Shown: positions 32,991-41,379, numbered from the stretch's first letter. The stretch is 42,277 nucleotides of DNA from JBLINH01 sp047639165 (GCA_047639165.1 JBLINH010000005.1:1-42277); one strand, 5' to 3'. Notes: a model not told the origin generated them from the sequence alone. Made by a program: numbers and translations.

Positions 32991-34283
32991 ATGGCGGGAA
33001 AAAATACAACCCAAAAAACTAAAAAAGTAGAAAAAAAGGCTAAACCAATAGCCCCAAAAACAAAAATAAAAAAAGCACCAATCAAAAAGAGTGCTAAGGA
33101 AATAATTAAAAAGACGGCTGTAAAAAAACCAGCAAAGAAGGTGGTAGTTAAAAAGAAGGTAGTCAAGAAGCCTGTAAAAAAGGCTCCTAAGACGCGTCTA
33201 ACAAAAGCTGCAAAAGAGCAAGAAACAAAAGCTAGAAAAATAATCTCAAGAGGAAAAGAAAGAGGATATATTACGTACGATGAGCTTTTGAAAGAGTTTC
33301 CAACAATTGAGAGAGATGTAATCTTTCTTGATGATTTGTATTCTCAACTAAGTACTGCAGGAGTAGACATCCTTGAAGGAGGAGGACTTTTGGATATTAA
33401 CAAAGAAGATGAGAACTTAAAGAAGTATCAATATGGAAAAACATCTTCTACATATGACTCAATCCAAATCTATCTAAAGGAGATTGGACAGTATCCTCTT
33501 ATTCCAGCTTCTGAAGAAAAAGAATTGGCTAAAAGAATTGAAGCAGGAGACATGGAGGCTAAGACACTTTTGGCTAGAGCAAACCTAAGACTTGTGGTTT
33601 CAATTGCGAAAAAGTATGTAGGACGAAGTCCTGACCTTACTCTTCTTGACCTTATTCAAGAAGGTAACCTAGGACTCTTTAAGGCAGTAGATAAATTCGA
33701 CTGGACTAAGGGATATAAGTTCTCAACATACGCAACATGGTGGATCAGACAAGCTATAACTAGAGCCTTAGCTGATCAGTCACGAACTATTCGTGTACCA
33801 GTTCACATGGTTGAAACAATTGCTAAATATAAGCAGTTCTACAGAAGACTTTCACAAGATCTTGGACGAGATCCAATGCCAGAAGAAATAGCTGTTGAGA
33901 TGGGACTTGATGTTGAGAAGATATATCATATTGAAAAAATTGATCAGAGCACTGTATCTCTTGAATCTCCAGTAGGAGATGATGGTGACGACGGTAAATC
34001 AACACTAGGGGATTTCTTGGCCGATGATAAGATTCTTTCACCAGATCAGGAGACTTCAAGAAGAATTCTTAAGGATCAAGTAACTGAAATCTTGGGAGAC
34101 CTTTCAGAGAAAGAACAAAAGATTTTGGAACTACGACACGGACTTGAAGATGGAATACAACACACACTAGAAGAGGTTGGAAAGAAGTTCGGAGTTACAA
34201 GAGAGAGAATTAGACAGATTGAAGCAAAGGCTCATGAGAAGATTAGACAGCATGAGAAAGCGAATAGGTTGAAGAATTATTAA
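32991..34283 (+). CDS. rpoD: Primary sigma factor RpoD with lysine-rich N-terminal tail
   Basis: Directs RNA polymerase to housekeeping promoters. Regions are in normal order: a region 1.1-like segment (KARKIISRGKERGYITYDELLKEFP, about 80-130), region 1.2 (DSIQIYLKEIGQYPLI), region 2 with DLIQEGNLGLFKAVDKF and YATWWIRQAITRA, region 3, and region 4 with GVTRERIRQIEAKAHEKIR. The first 75 residues are unusual: lysine makes up a large share, in histone H1-like KKPAKK and KKPVKK blocks that probably bind DNA or RNA and are disordered. Length is 430. An extended -10-like TGATATAAG (32961-32969) gives a leader of about 15 bases. A terminator follows at once. Confidence 0.97.
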   Translation: MAGKNTTQKTKKVEKKAKPIAPKTKIKKAPIKKSAKEIIKKTAVKKPAKKVVVKKKVVKKPVKKAPKTRLTKAAKEQETKARKIISRGKERGYITYDELLKEFPTIERDVIFLDDLYSQLSTAGVDILEGGGLLDINKEDENLKKYQYGKTSSTYDSIQIYLKEIGQYPLIPASEEKELAKRIEAGDMEAKTLLARANLRLVVSIAKKYVGRSPDLTLLDLIQEGNLGLFKAVDKFDWTKGYKFSTYATWWIRQAITRALADQSRTIRVPVHMVETIAKYKQFYRRLSQDLGRDPMPEEIAVEMGLDVEKIYHIEKIDQSTVSLESPVGDDGDDGKSTLGDFLADDKILSPDQETSRRILKDQVTEILGDLSEKEQKILELRHGLEDGIQHTLEEVGKKFGVTRERIRQIEAKAHEKIRQHEKANRLKNY

Positions 34284-34309
34284 AGAAAAGCCCCTTCGGG
34301 GGCTTTTCT
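34284..34309. terminator. UUCG-loop terminator after rpoD
   Basis: A perfect 11-bp stem, AGAAAAGCCCC with its complement, around the stable loop TTCG (34295-34298). It begins one base after the rpoD stop and ends two bases before the next promoter element. Confidence 0.93.
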
Positions 34310-34311
34310 CG

Positions 34312-34320
34312 TGATACAAT
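34312..34320 (+). promoter_or_regulatory. Extended -10 promoter element for the helicase-nuclease
   Basis: TGA-TACAAT ends six bases before the ATG at 34327. The -35 position falls inside the rpoD terminator stem, so recognition must depend on the extended -10. Confidence 0.6.
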
Positions 34321-34326
34321 CTCTAC

Positions 34327-37263
34327 ATGCAAATCTTCGATAAATTATATACTCGTCTAAATACAGAACAAAAGAAAGCTGTAGACACCATAGAAGGCCC
34401 TGTAATGGTCATTGCTGGGCCTGGAACTGGTAAGACGAGTATTCTAACACTTCGTATAGCAAATATCCTTAAGAAGACAGATATAAGGCCTGAGAACATC
34501 CTATCCCTTACATTCACAGAATCAGGTGTAAATGCAATGAGAAGGAAATTAGTTGAGATTATTGGATCAGAAGGATATAAGGTAAACATATATACTTTCC
34601 ATTCTTTTTCTAATGAAATCATAAGACAATACCCGGAATACTTTCCAAGAATAATTGGAAGTACTAATGCTTCAGAGATAGATCAGATACGAATAATTGA
34701 AAGTATTTTAGATGCAAAAGACTACCAGTTTGTAAAAGCATATGGAGATCCATATTTCTATATATCTAAGATAATAAATGAGATAAAGAATCTTAAAAGA
34801 GAGGGTGTATCACCTTCGGACTACAAAAAGTACACAGAGGATAGGAGGATAGAATTTGATAATGAGAAAGATAATTTCAATAAAGAAGGAAAGTTGAAAT
34901 CTAAAATGATTTCTGCTGACAAAAAGATTAATAGGAATGGGGAACTGGTAGAGGTATATTCCAAGTATCAGAAGACTTTAGAGGATGAGAAGATTATCGA
35001 CTTCGAAGATATGATTCTTGAACTTGTAAAAGCTCTAGAGAACAACGAGGAACTTCTCCTGATACTTCAGGAAGAATATCAGTATATTCTTGCTGATGAA
35101 CATCAGGATACAAACAATGCACAGAACAAGGTGTTAGAGCTTCTTGCTAGTTTCCATGACAATCCAAACCTCTTCATCGTAGGAGATGAGAAGCAGGCTA
35201 TCTTCAGATTCCAAGGAGCATCTTTAGAGAACTTCTTGTACTTTAAAGAACTATACAAAGAAAGTACACTAATCTCTCTTGATACTAACTACAGATCAAC
35301 TCAGCACATTCTAGACAATGCTCACAACCTAATCGTAAACAATGTGGTGGAAGACGAGAGTCTAAGAAAAAAACTAAAAGGAGTTTCAAAAGAAAACAAA
35401 CCAATAGATATATACTCATTTAGTAACACTGACTATGAGAATATGTTTTTGGTGAAGGATATAGAGAAGAAGATAAAAGAAGGGGTAGATCCAGAAGAGA
35501 TTGCAATACTCTACAGGAACAACAAAGATGTATTTGAAATAGCTAGATTTCTAGAGAAAACAGAAATACCTTTTGTAATACATTCAGATCAAGATCTTTT
35601 GAATAATATGGATATAAGAAAGGTGATAAACCTTTTGAAGGTACTGGATAATCTAACCAATGATGTGTACATAGGAGAACTACTCCATACAGATTTCTTT
35701 GGAATAGATGAATATGATGTCCATAAGATAATCTACTCAGGAAGAAAAGGGATGTATAAAGCCATTAGTGATGAGAAGTTTCTGAAAGAAATTGAAGTAG
35801 GGGATACAGAAAAGGTTTTGAAGCTATCCAATGATCTAAAGAAGTGGGCTAAGGAGGTAAAGAATAAACCAATACTAGAATTCATGGAGCTCATCATAAA
35901 TGAATCAGGATTACTGAAATCAATTCTTTCAGAAAGTATTGAGTATGAAAGATTGAAAGTGGTGGACGCTTTCTTTAATGAAGTTAGAAAGGTGGTGGAA
36001 GGTCACATCCATTACACATTGAAAGATCTTTTGAACCATTTTGATATTCTAAACAAATATAATATTAGAATTAACTTCAATCCAAGTTTGAATAAGAAGG
36101 GAATTAAGTTAATGACAGCTCACAGATCAAAAGGATTGGAGTTTGATTATGTCTACATAACAAACGCAGTTGAAAAATCATGGGGGAAGAAAGGTGTTAG
36201 AGAATACTTCGAATCTCCTCTTTCAAAGGGAACAAAAGAGGAGATGAACGCTGATGAAAGAAGACTCTTCTATGTAGCTATTACAAGAGCTAGAAAACAT
36301 GTATCCATCACAAGTTCAAAACAGAATACAGCCGGTGATAAAACAATACAAACTTCCTTTATCGAAGAGTTGGATACTAATCTAATAAGCAATATAGAGA
36401 CGGATGAGTTGGAGACTTCATTTGGTGATAAGATCCATCAGAAGTTTGAGATAAAGGAGAGAGAACTCGGTACACACCATAAGGAATATTTGAACAAGTT
36501 GTTTCTTGATAGACCTTTCTCCGTTACAGCACTTAATAACTATTTGGAGTGTCCATGGAGATATTTCTATTCAAATCTCATCAGGTTACCCCAAGCATAT
36601 TCAAAGCAACAGAAGTATGGAACTGCTGTTCATGCTGCTATGAACAATTTCTTTAACAAATACAAAGAAGGAGATGTCAAAGTGGACTATCTTCTAGAGC
36701 AGTTTAGATACTATATAGAGCACAGTAACTTAAGTGATATAGAGAATGAGGAGCTAAAAAGAAAAGGAGAGAAGGCTCTCACTGGATGGTATGAGACATA
36801 TGGTAACTGGGAGAAGAATATCTTAAATGAGTACAAAGCACATTCAATCTTTGATATTGGTGGTGGGGAGATAACTCTAACAGGAGCATTAGATAAGATT
36901 GAGTTTGTAAGTGACACACATGTAAATATTGTGGATTATAAAACAGCTAGTCCAAAGAGTAGGAATGATATAGAGGGGAATACAAAAACTTCTAATGGAA
37001 ACTACAAAAGACAGTTGATTTTCTATAAGTTACTCCTTGAAGGATTTGATAAAGAAAGATTCCATATGGATTCTGCTGAGATTGATTTTGTGGAACCAAA
37101 CACAGGAGGAAAGTTTAAAACAGAGAAGTTTGAAATAACAGATGAGGAGGTTAAAGAACTATCAGAACTTATCATCAAAGTTTCTAAAGAGATACTAGAT
37201 TTGAAGTTCTGGGATGAGAAATGCGATGATAAGGAGTGTGAGTATTGTGGGTTGAGGGGGTAA
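34327..37263 (+). CDS. UvrD/PcrA-type helicase fused to Fe-S PD-(D/E)XK nuclease
   Basis: A 978-residue DNA repair or recombination enzyme. The SF1A helicase part has Walker A GPGTGKTS (31-38), Walker B DEHQD (257-261), VGDEKQAIFRFQGA, the DTNYRST motif, and TAHRSKGLEFDYVYI with YVAITRARK. From about residue 725 there is a RecB/AddB-type nuclease domain, with D856 and D870-Y871-K872 as the PD-(D/E)XK core. C742 with C966, C971 and C974 matches the four-cysteine iron-sulfur staple of AddB and Cas4 nucleases. Helicase and nuclease in one chain with an Fe-S domain resembles a single-polypeptide substitute for AddAB/RecBCD. No partner subunit lies nearby. It has its own leaderless promoter and no terminator of its own; the next promoter overlaps its stop. 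Confidence 0.93.
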   Translation: MQIFDKLYTRLNTEQKKAVDTIEGPVMVIAGPGTGKTSILTLRIANILKKTDIRPENILSLTFTESGVNAMRRKLVEIIGSEGYKVNIYTFHSFSNEIIRQYPEYFPRIIGSTNASEIDQIRIIESILDAKDYQFVKAYGDPYFYISKIINEIKNLKREGVSPSDYKKYTEDRRIEFDNEKDNFNKEGKLKSKMISADKKINRNGELVEVYSKYQKTLEDEKIIDFEDMILELVKALENNEELLLILQEEYQYILADEHQDTNNAQNKVLELLASFHDNPNLFIVGDEKQAIFRFQGASLENFLYFKELYKESTLISLDTNYRSTQHILDNAHNLIVNNVVEDESLRKKLKGVSKENKPIDIYSFSNTDYENMFLVKDIEKKIKEGVDPEEIAILYRNNKDVFEIARFLEKTEIPFVIHSDQDLLNNMDIRKVINLLKVLDNLTNDVYIGELLHTDFFGIDEYDVHKIIYSGRKGMYKAISDEKFLKEIEVGDTEKVLKLSNDLKKWAKEVKNKPILEFMELIINESGLLKSILSESIEYERLKVVDAFFNEVRKVVEGHIHYTLKDLLNHFDILNKYNIRINFNPSLNKKGIKLMTAHRSKGLEFDYVYITNAVEKSWGKKGVREYFESPLSKGTKEEMNADERRLFYVAITRARKHVSITSSKQNTAGDKTIQTSFIEELDTNLISNIETDELETSFGDKIHQKFEIKERELGTHHKEYLNKLFLDRPFSVTALNNYLECPWRYFYSNLIRLPQAYSKQQKYGTAVHAAMNNFFNKYKEGDVKVDYLLEQFRYYIEHSNLSDIENEELKRKGEKALTGWYETYGNWEKNILNEYKAHSIFDIGGGEITLTGALDKIEFVSDTHVNIVDYKTASPKSRNDIEGNTKTSNGNYKRQLIFYKLLLEGFDKERFHMDSAEIDFVEPNTGGKFKTEKFEITDEEVKELSELIIKVSKEILDLKFWDEKCDDKECEYCGLRG

Positions 37264-37292
37264 TTGACTTTACTTTTATACTTATATATCAT
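37264..37292 (+). promoter_or_regulatory. Promoter for the 113-residue orphan gene
   Basis: TTGACT (37264-37269), a 17-base spacer and TATCAT (37287-37292), starting one base after the helicase stop. The predicted start is near 37299. Confidence 0.6.
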
Positions 37293-37321
37293 CCAAAGAA
37301 GTTATAAACATTCGAAAAAGA

Positions 37322-37663
37322 TTGATTACGCTGTTGGGAGGGTTCACTGAGGTATCTAAAGAATCTGATAAAATTCTTGATACAGGTCTATATAGACCAA
37401 TGAATCTTGATCCTGGTATCTTAAAAGACATGGATGAAGAAGAACGTCATGATTATTTAAATCTTATGAAGAAAAGATTCGATGCTTTCTACAGAACCCA
37501 GAGTAACTGGAATCATGTTACTGAAGATGAGTTTGATAAATCATTAGATAATGACTTAGAAGCCACATTGTTAATGAACGAGCCTGAACTTAAAGAGTAT
37601 ATAAAAAATTTAATCAGGAAGAGAACAATTGTACACGATAAAGATTTAGAGAAAGTAGGATAA
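37322..37663 (+). CDS. Hypothetical charged helical protein, about 113 aa
   Basis: I do not recognise this protein. It is acidic, soluble and mostly helical, with LYRPMNLDPGILKDMDEEER, a central YLNLMKKRFDAFYRTQSNWNH helix and a basic C-terminal helix NLIRKRTIVHDKDLEKVG. The start is uncertain: the frame has no early ATG, so TTG 37322 is used, about 23 bases after the predicted transcription start; the next choice, the ATG of PMNLD, would give a protein about 26 residues shorter. Its own promoter and terminator make it a single-gene unit between the helicase-nuclease and the convergent DsbA-like gene. Confidence 0.6.
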   Translation: MITLLGGFTEVSKESDKILDTGLYRPMNLDPGILKDMDEEERHDYLNLMKKRFDAFYRTQSNWNHVTEDEFDKSLDNDLEATLLMNEPELKEYIKNLIRKRTIVHDKDLEKVG

Positions 37664-37680
37664 TTTCTACGCCCTAAATC

Positions 37681-37708
37681 AAAAGAGCACCGGTTGGTGC
37701 TCTTTTTG
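37681..37708. terminator. Bidirectional terminator between orphan gene and DsbA-like gene
   Basis: AAAAGAGCACC (37681-37691) pairs perfectly with 37696-37706 around GGTT, followed by T on the plus strand and by A-run complements on the minus. It serves two convergent genes. Confidence 0.93.
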
Positions 37709-37713
37709 CTTTT

Positions 37714-38403
37714 CTATTTCAATAACTCATCTATTATCCCTTTCACCTGCTCATAAGGTTGAGCACCTCTGATCGGTATTTGTCTACCATCTTTTGTAAT
37801 AGCGATACTATAAGGAGTTCCAAAGTTTGGATCTGCTGAACTAATCAGTCTTCCATCTTCGAAATCTTCATTTACTAGATCTTTAGTTTGTCTCTCATCA
37901 ACACAAGTTTGGTATTCATCTCCATCGACACCTGTTTCAAGTGCAGCGGCTTTTAGACCAGCGTCACTAAGTGAGTTTTCTTGATCGCCGAATAATATCT
38001 TTGAAAAATTCCAGAAAGCACTGTTTCCTCCAAGCTTTGCTACACACTCTGAAGCTTCAGAAGAAGACCTAGCTCTTTTATGAATCTGATCTAGAGGGAA
38101 GTGTCGGTAAACCCAAGCGACCTTACCTTCTTCTCCGTACTCTTCTATTATTTTTTCCATTGTTGGATGGAATTTAGCACAGAAAGGACACTCATAGTCT
38201 GAGTATTCTACGATTATGATGTCTGCATCTGGGTTACCCAGAATATGATCATCTTCGGACACTGATCTTATTGAGAAATCAGGTGTTCCACTTTCATTTT
38301 CAACGATAGTGTCTGTGTCGGTAGTTCCTTTTGTTAAAAATACTGCACCTGCGATGATTAGGGCAGAAATTATGATTGATAGGGGGATAAATATTTTGTT
38401 CAT
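37714..38403 (-). CDS. Membrane-anchored DsbA-family thiol-disulfide oxidoreductase
   Basis: The 229 residues begin with an uncleaved signal-anchor helix (about 4-23), then an extracytoplasmic thioredoxin-fold domain. The active site is C72-P-F-C75 in YSDYECPFCAKFHP, followed by a helical insertion and the cis-proline T196-P197 in NFGTPYSIAI. This pattern fits the DsbA/BdbD-like group that forms disulfides in exported proteins. No membrane partner (DsbB or VKOR) lies in this window. A likely client type is the surface protein at 1-753, whose repeats each carry two cysteines. It is divergent from uppP over 44 bases. Confidence 0.93.
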   Translation of the reverse strand: MNKIFIPLSIIISALIIAGAVFLTKGTTDTDTIVENESGTPDFSIRSVSEDDHILGNPDADIIIVEYSDYECPFCAKFHPTMEKIIEEYGEEGKVAWVYRHFPLDQIHKRARSSSEASECVAKLGGNSAFWNFSKILFGDQENSLSDAGLKAAALETGVDGDEYQTCVDERQTKDLVNEDFEDGRLISSADPNFGTPYSIAITKDGRQIPIRGAQPYEQVKGIIDELLK

Positions 38404-38423
38404 GTTCTTTCGATACTTATGTT

Positions 38424-38431
38424 ATTATAAT
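38424..38431. promoter_or_regulatory. Overlapping divergent -10 elements (dsbA-like / uppP)
   Basis: ATTATAAT contains TATAAT on the plus strand (38426-38431, towards uppP) and TATAAT on the minus strand (38429-38424, towards the DsbA-like gene). The two share four bases, so the promoters cannot be used at the same time on one molecule. Confidence 0.5.
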
Positions 38432-38447
38432 TCCATCAGTATACACC

Positions 38448-39242
38448 ATGGATTTAACTAGCTCAATCATACTTGGAATTACCCAAGGATTAACGGAATT
38501 CCTACCTATATCATCATCCGGACACCTTATTATTGTGCGCGACCTGCTAGGTATCCAGATAGTAAACGGTCTAGCATTTGATGCCGTCCTTCAATTAGCT
38601 ACTACACTAGCTGTTTTAGTGTATTTCAGGAAAGATCTGTTTAAAATATTTATAAACTTCTTTAAAATAGTATCTGGAAAGGTTGTTGAAAAGAGTGAGA
38701 AGGTTATGGTCTATGCATTAATCATCGGTACTATTCCAGCAGTTATTTTCGGACTTATTCTTGAAGATTTTATGGATACTACGTTTCGAAGTACCGGTTT
38801 GGTAGCAGTCACACTGGTTCTCGGTGCACTTGTTATGTTCTTTGCAGAAAGAGCTAGCGCAACAAAAAGACAGTTGAGTATTAAAAATGGATTCTTTATT
38901 GGGCTCTTTCAAGCTCTTGCCCTAATTCCTGGGATGAGTAGATCTGGTATGACAATCGCCGGTGGGTTGTTCAACGGACTATCTCGAGAGATGGCTATTA
39001 AGTTTGGTTTTATTCTGGCTTTTCCAATTCTGTTTGGATCAGGACTGAAGAAACTAATGGATCTTGGGAGTACTGGTTTACTAGAGTCGTTTGGCTTTAA
39101 CCTTATGATCGGATCGATTGTTTCGTTCGCTGTTGGACTTGCTGCTATTTGGTTCTTGGTTAAGTATTTGAAAACTCATACTTTAAAGGTGTTTGTGGTT
39201 TACAGGATATTGTTGGCGGTTGTACTTCTGTTGTTTATCTAA
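38448..39242 (+). CDS. uppP: Undecaprenyl-diphosphatase
   Basis: Removes one phosphate from undecaprenyl diphosphate so the lipid carrier can be reused for wall or glycan synthesis. The 264-residue integral membrane protein has about eight hydrophobic segments. Both family motifs are present: TQGLTEFLPISSSGHL near the N-terminus and ALIPGMSRSGMTIAGG in the second half. Length is normal, and it should sit in the cytoplasmic membrane. The ATG at 38448 lies 16 bases after TATAAT. The gene also gives bacitracin resistance in other bacteria. After it there is no terminator, only the frameshifted small gene. Confidence 0.97.
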   Translation: MDLTSSIILGITQGLTEFLPISSSGHLIIVRDLLGIQIVNGLAFDAVLQLATTLAVLVYFRKDLFKIFINFFKIVSGKVVEKSEKVMVYALIIGTIPAVIFGLILEDFMDTTFRSTGLVAVTLVLGALVMFFAERASATKRQLSIKNGFFIGLFQALALIPGMSRSGMTIAGGLFNGLSREMAIKFGFILAFPILFGSGLKKLMDLGSTGLLESFGFNLMIGSIVSFAVGLAAIWFLVKYLKTHTLKVFVVYRILLAVVLLLFI

Positions 39243-39254
39243 TAGGATTTTAAT

Positions 39255-39576
39255 ATGAACTATGAAGAAACAAAAAACTAACTCAAAATGAAAGATTAGC
39301 TACAGAGTTTAGCTATTTGGATAACATAGAAGAGCTAACTGAATTTATTGACTCATTCCTGTGGGAGTTGGTTGGTGATGTTAATCATATTCAGGATGAT
39401 GAAGTAAAAAGAAAAGAATTTTATCTGTATCTTAAAAAAAATTACCAGGCTTGGTAATTAGTTTTAAAGAAAAAAAAGAATTTAAAGAAAAGAGTATGTT
39501 ATTTTCTATATTTTTGAATTTAAAATTGGAAGATGTTCTTTGGGATTGGGAGGATACAAACCCTAAAACAAAGTAG
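39255..39576 (+). pseudogene. Small gene interrupted by two frameshifts at A-tracts
   Basis: ATG 39255 opens MNYEETKN and stops at TAA (39279-39281), directly after the heptamer A AAA AAC (39272-39278). Slipping back one base there continues a coherent frame to 39457 (KLTQNERLATEFSYLDN, then DVNHIQDDEVKRKEF). A second change of frame at the A8 tract near 39434-39441 would extend it to TAG 39574-39576, with FLNLKLEDVLWDWEDTNPK at the end. The joined product would be about 107 helical residues. It may be a decayed gene, a product of slippage, or a sequencing fault in homopolymers. It overlaps the end of the convergent exonuclease gene. No family is recognised. Confidence 0.5.
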
Positions 39577-40126
39577 GGGCTAGACCCCCACCTTCTTCGA
39601 GAGTTTCCCAACCAGAAGTATCAAGAGGGATATCACCACCTTCATATTTAAGGTGGCCATTTTTCATAGCATAGTCATATATATTCTTTGTCACTTTAAC
39701 ATCTTGAATGCAATAATCTGTTACTTTTTGTTTCTCACCTTCTCTCCACCATTTCACAGCTGCTAATCCATCAGCACTTTTGGCTTCACCAAGTGTTGAT
39801 TGAGCTACATGATCTAACTTTATTCTTCTACCTAATGATGAATGTATCTCTTTAAGTAGATCTAAGCTTTTTATCTGAGTTAGATCACCATCGTAGTACT
39901 TATTCAAAAGGGGAATATCGAAATGATCAGAGTTGTATCCGATTAGCATGTCAGCCTTTTCTATAATCGGCCAAAGCTTGTCCAACTCGTCTTGATAGTA
40001 TGAACTATACTCGTCTGTCTCAGAATCGTGTATACAAATTACAGAAAGATCTAGATCTGCAGGATCAGATGATCCTACTTCTTGGAATATATTAGATGTC
40101 TCAATATCGAAAGTTATTTTTCTCAT
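39563..40126 (-). CDS. DEDDy-type 3'-5' exonuclease-like protein (RNase H fold)
   Basis: A 187-residue protein of the DnaQ-like superfamily, closest in pattern to the PolB-exonuclease-like / YprB group. Metal ligands are D7 and E9 in FDIETS, D70 in IGYNSDHFDIPLL and D142 in YCIQDVKVT, with Y138 as the catalytic tyrosine, so it should be active on DNA or RNA ends. The last 25 residues (GWETLEEGGGLAP) look like a flexible tail. It follows hisS by 17 bases on the same strand and is probably co-transcribed. Being the only proofreading-type nuclease here, it could in principle assist DnaE, but nothing in the sequence shows a link. Confidence 0.88.
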   Translation of the reverse strand: MRKITFDIETSNIFQEVGSSDPADLDLSVICIHDSETDEYSSYYQDELDKLWPIIEKADMLIGYNSDHFDIPLLNKYYDGDLTQIKSLDLLKEIHSSLGRRIKLDHVAQSTLGEAKSADGLAAVKWWREGEKQKVTDYCIQDVKVTKNIYDYAMKNGHLKYEGGDIPLDTSGWETLEEGGGLAPTLF

Positions 40127-40143
40127 AGTATGAAATCTTACAG

Positions 40144-41373
40144 CTATTTATTATCTTTTACAAATTTAGCGATTTGAGCTCTTTTAAGAACCTTTTCTTT
40201 TCCAGTTACAAGATTCTTTACTGTGAACTTGTTTGAGTTTAGTTCATCATCTCCTATACAGATTACGTAGGGGATACTTTTCTTTGAAGCCTTACTTATT
40301 TGATCACCGACTTTCCTTCCTGAATAGTCTATTGATGTGTTTACACCTTCTGCTCTAAGTTCATTAGCTAGCTTTGTAGCTGACTTATACATAGCTTCGT
40401 TTAGTGTACAGATATATACAGCGGATGATGGTTTGTATTTTGGTAGTAAGTTGTTTTTCTCAAGAATATCTTTGATGACAACATCACCCATACCGAAACC
40501 AACCGCAGGAACTTTCTCTGCATCAAAAATATCTAGAAGATCATCGTATCTTCCACCACCAAATATTGATCTGTTGTTTTCTCCATCCTTTGCAAATATC
40601 TCAAATACAACACCAGTGTAGTAGTCAAAACCACGCATAAGGGTTGGATCAAAATCTACGTTTGAGATACCCCGAAGATTTAATCTTGATATTAGAGCTT
40701 CAATAGTTTCATCTGCTGCTGGATTGTATTCAAACTTCTTTCCAAGAATTTTTTCAGATTGTTCATCAAAGTCATCAATCTTTGATTTCTTGTCCAACAA
40801 CTTTCTCATTTGATGTGCTTCGATCTCAGAAAGACCCAACTCATCAAATGTTTTATCCACTAATTTCTTGTTGTTTACTCTGATTGCAAACTGACCATCA
40901 TTTAATCCGAGGTTCCTCAGGATACTAGCCGCAATTTCAATAGATTCAAGTTCCGCATCTATTGAAGAGATTCCAAACATATCGACATTTAGTTGCCAGT
41001 GTTCTCGCAGTCTTCCTTTTTGAGGTCTTTCATACCTAAAAAGGTTAGGGATTGAAAACCATCTAAGAGGGAACTGTAGTTCTCTTTTTCTTTTAGCTAT
41101 CATTCTCGCAATGGTAGGGGTCATCTCTGGACGTAAGGTTACTTCCCGATCTCCTCGATCGTTAAAGTTATAGGTTTGATCATTAACTATCTCTTCACCA
41201 GATTTGGCTATGTAGAGATCAGACAACTCAAGGATTGATGCATCATATTGATCATACCCAAAACTTTCTACTGTTTTTTTCCAAACAGAAAATATGTAGT
41301 TTTGTATAAACTGATCTTCTGGATAGAAGTCGCGTACTCCTTTGTAGGATTCTTTAGAAACTTTATTTGACAT
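40144..41373 (-). CDS. hisS: Histidyl-tRNA synthetase with variant motif 2
   Basis: Charges tRNA-His. The 409-residue class II enzyme has TLRPEMTPTIARM (79-91) instead of the usual LRPEGTA, and motif 2 FRYERPQKGRLREHWQLNVDMFG (112-134) instead of FRHERPQxGRxRQFHQ; these variants recall the HisRS group found in plant organelles. The histidine-binding RGFDYYTGVVFEIF and GGGRYDDL motifs are present, and an anticodon-binding domain fills the last 95 residues. The ATG lies six bases after TGATAATAT on the minus strand, predicting a leaderless transcript. It precedes the exonuclease gene and is divergent from a small membrane protein gene across 41 bases. Confidence 0.96.
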   Translation of the reverse strand: MSNKVSKESYKGVRDFYPEDQFIQNYIFSVWKKTVESFGYDQYDASILELSDLYIAKSGEEIVNDQTYNFNDRGDREVTLRPEMTPTIARMIAKRKRELQFPLRWFSIPNLFRYERPQKGRLREHWQLNVDMFGISSIDAELESIEIAASILRNLGLNDGQFAIRVNNKKLVDKTFDELGLSEIEAHQMRKLLDKKSKIDDFDEQSEKILGKKFEYNPAADETIEALISRLNLRGISNVDFDPTLMRGFDYYTGVVFEIFAKDGENNRSIFGGGRYDDLLDIFDAEKVPAVGFGMGDVVIKDILEKNNLLPKYKPSSAVYICTLNEAMYKSATKLANELRAEGVNTSIDYSGRKVGDQISKASKKSIPYVICIGDDELNSNKFTVKNLVTGKEKVLKRAQIAKFVKDNK

Positions 41374-41379
41374 GTCACT

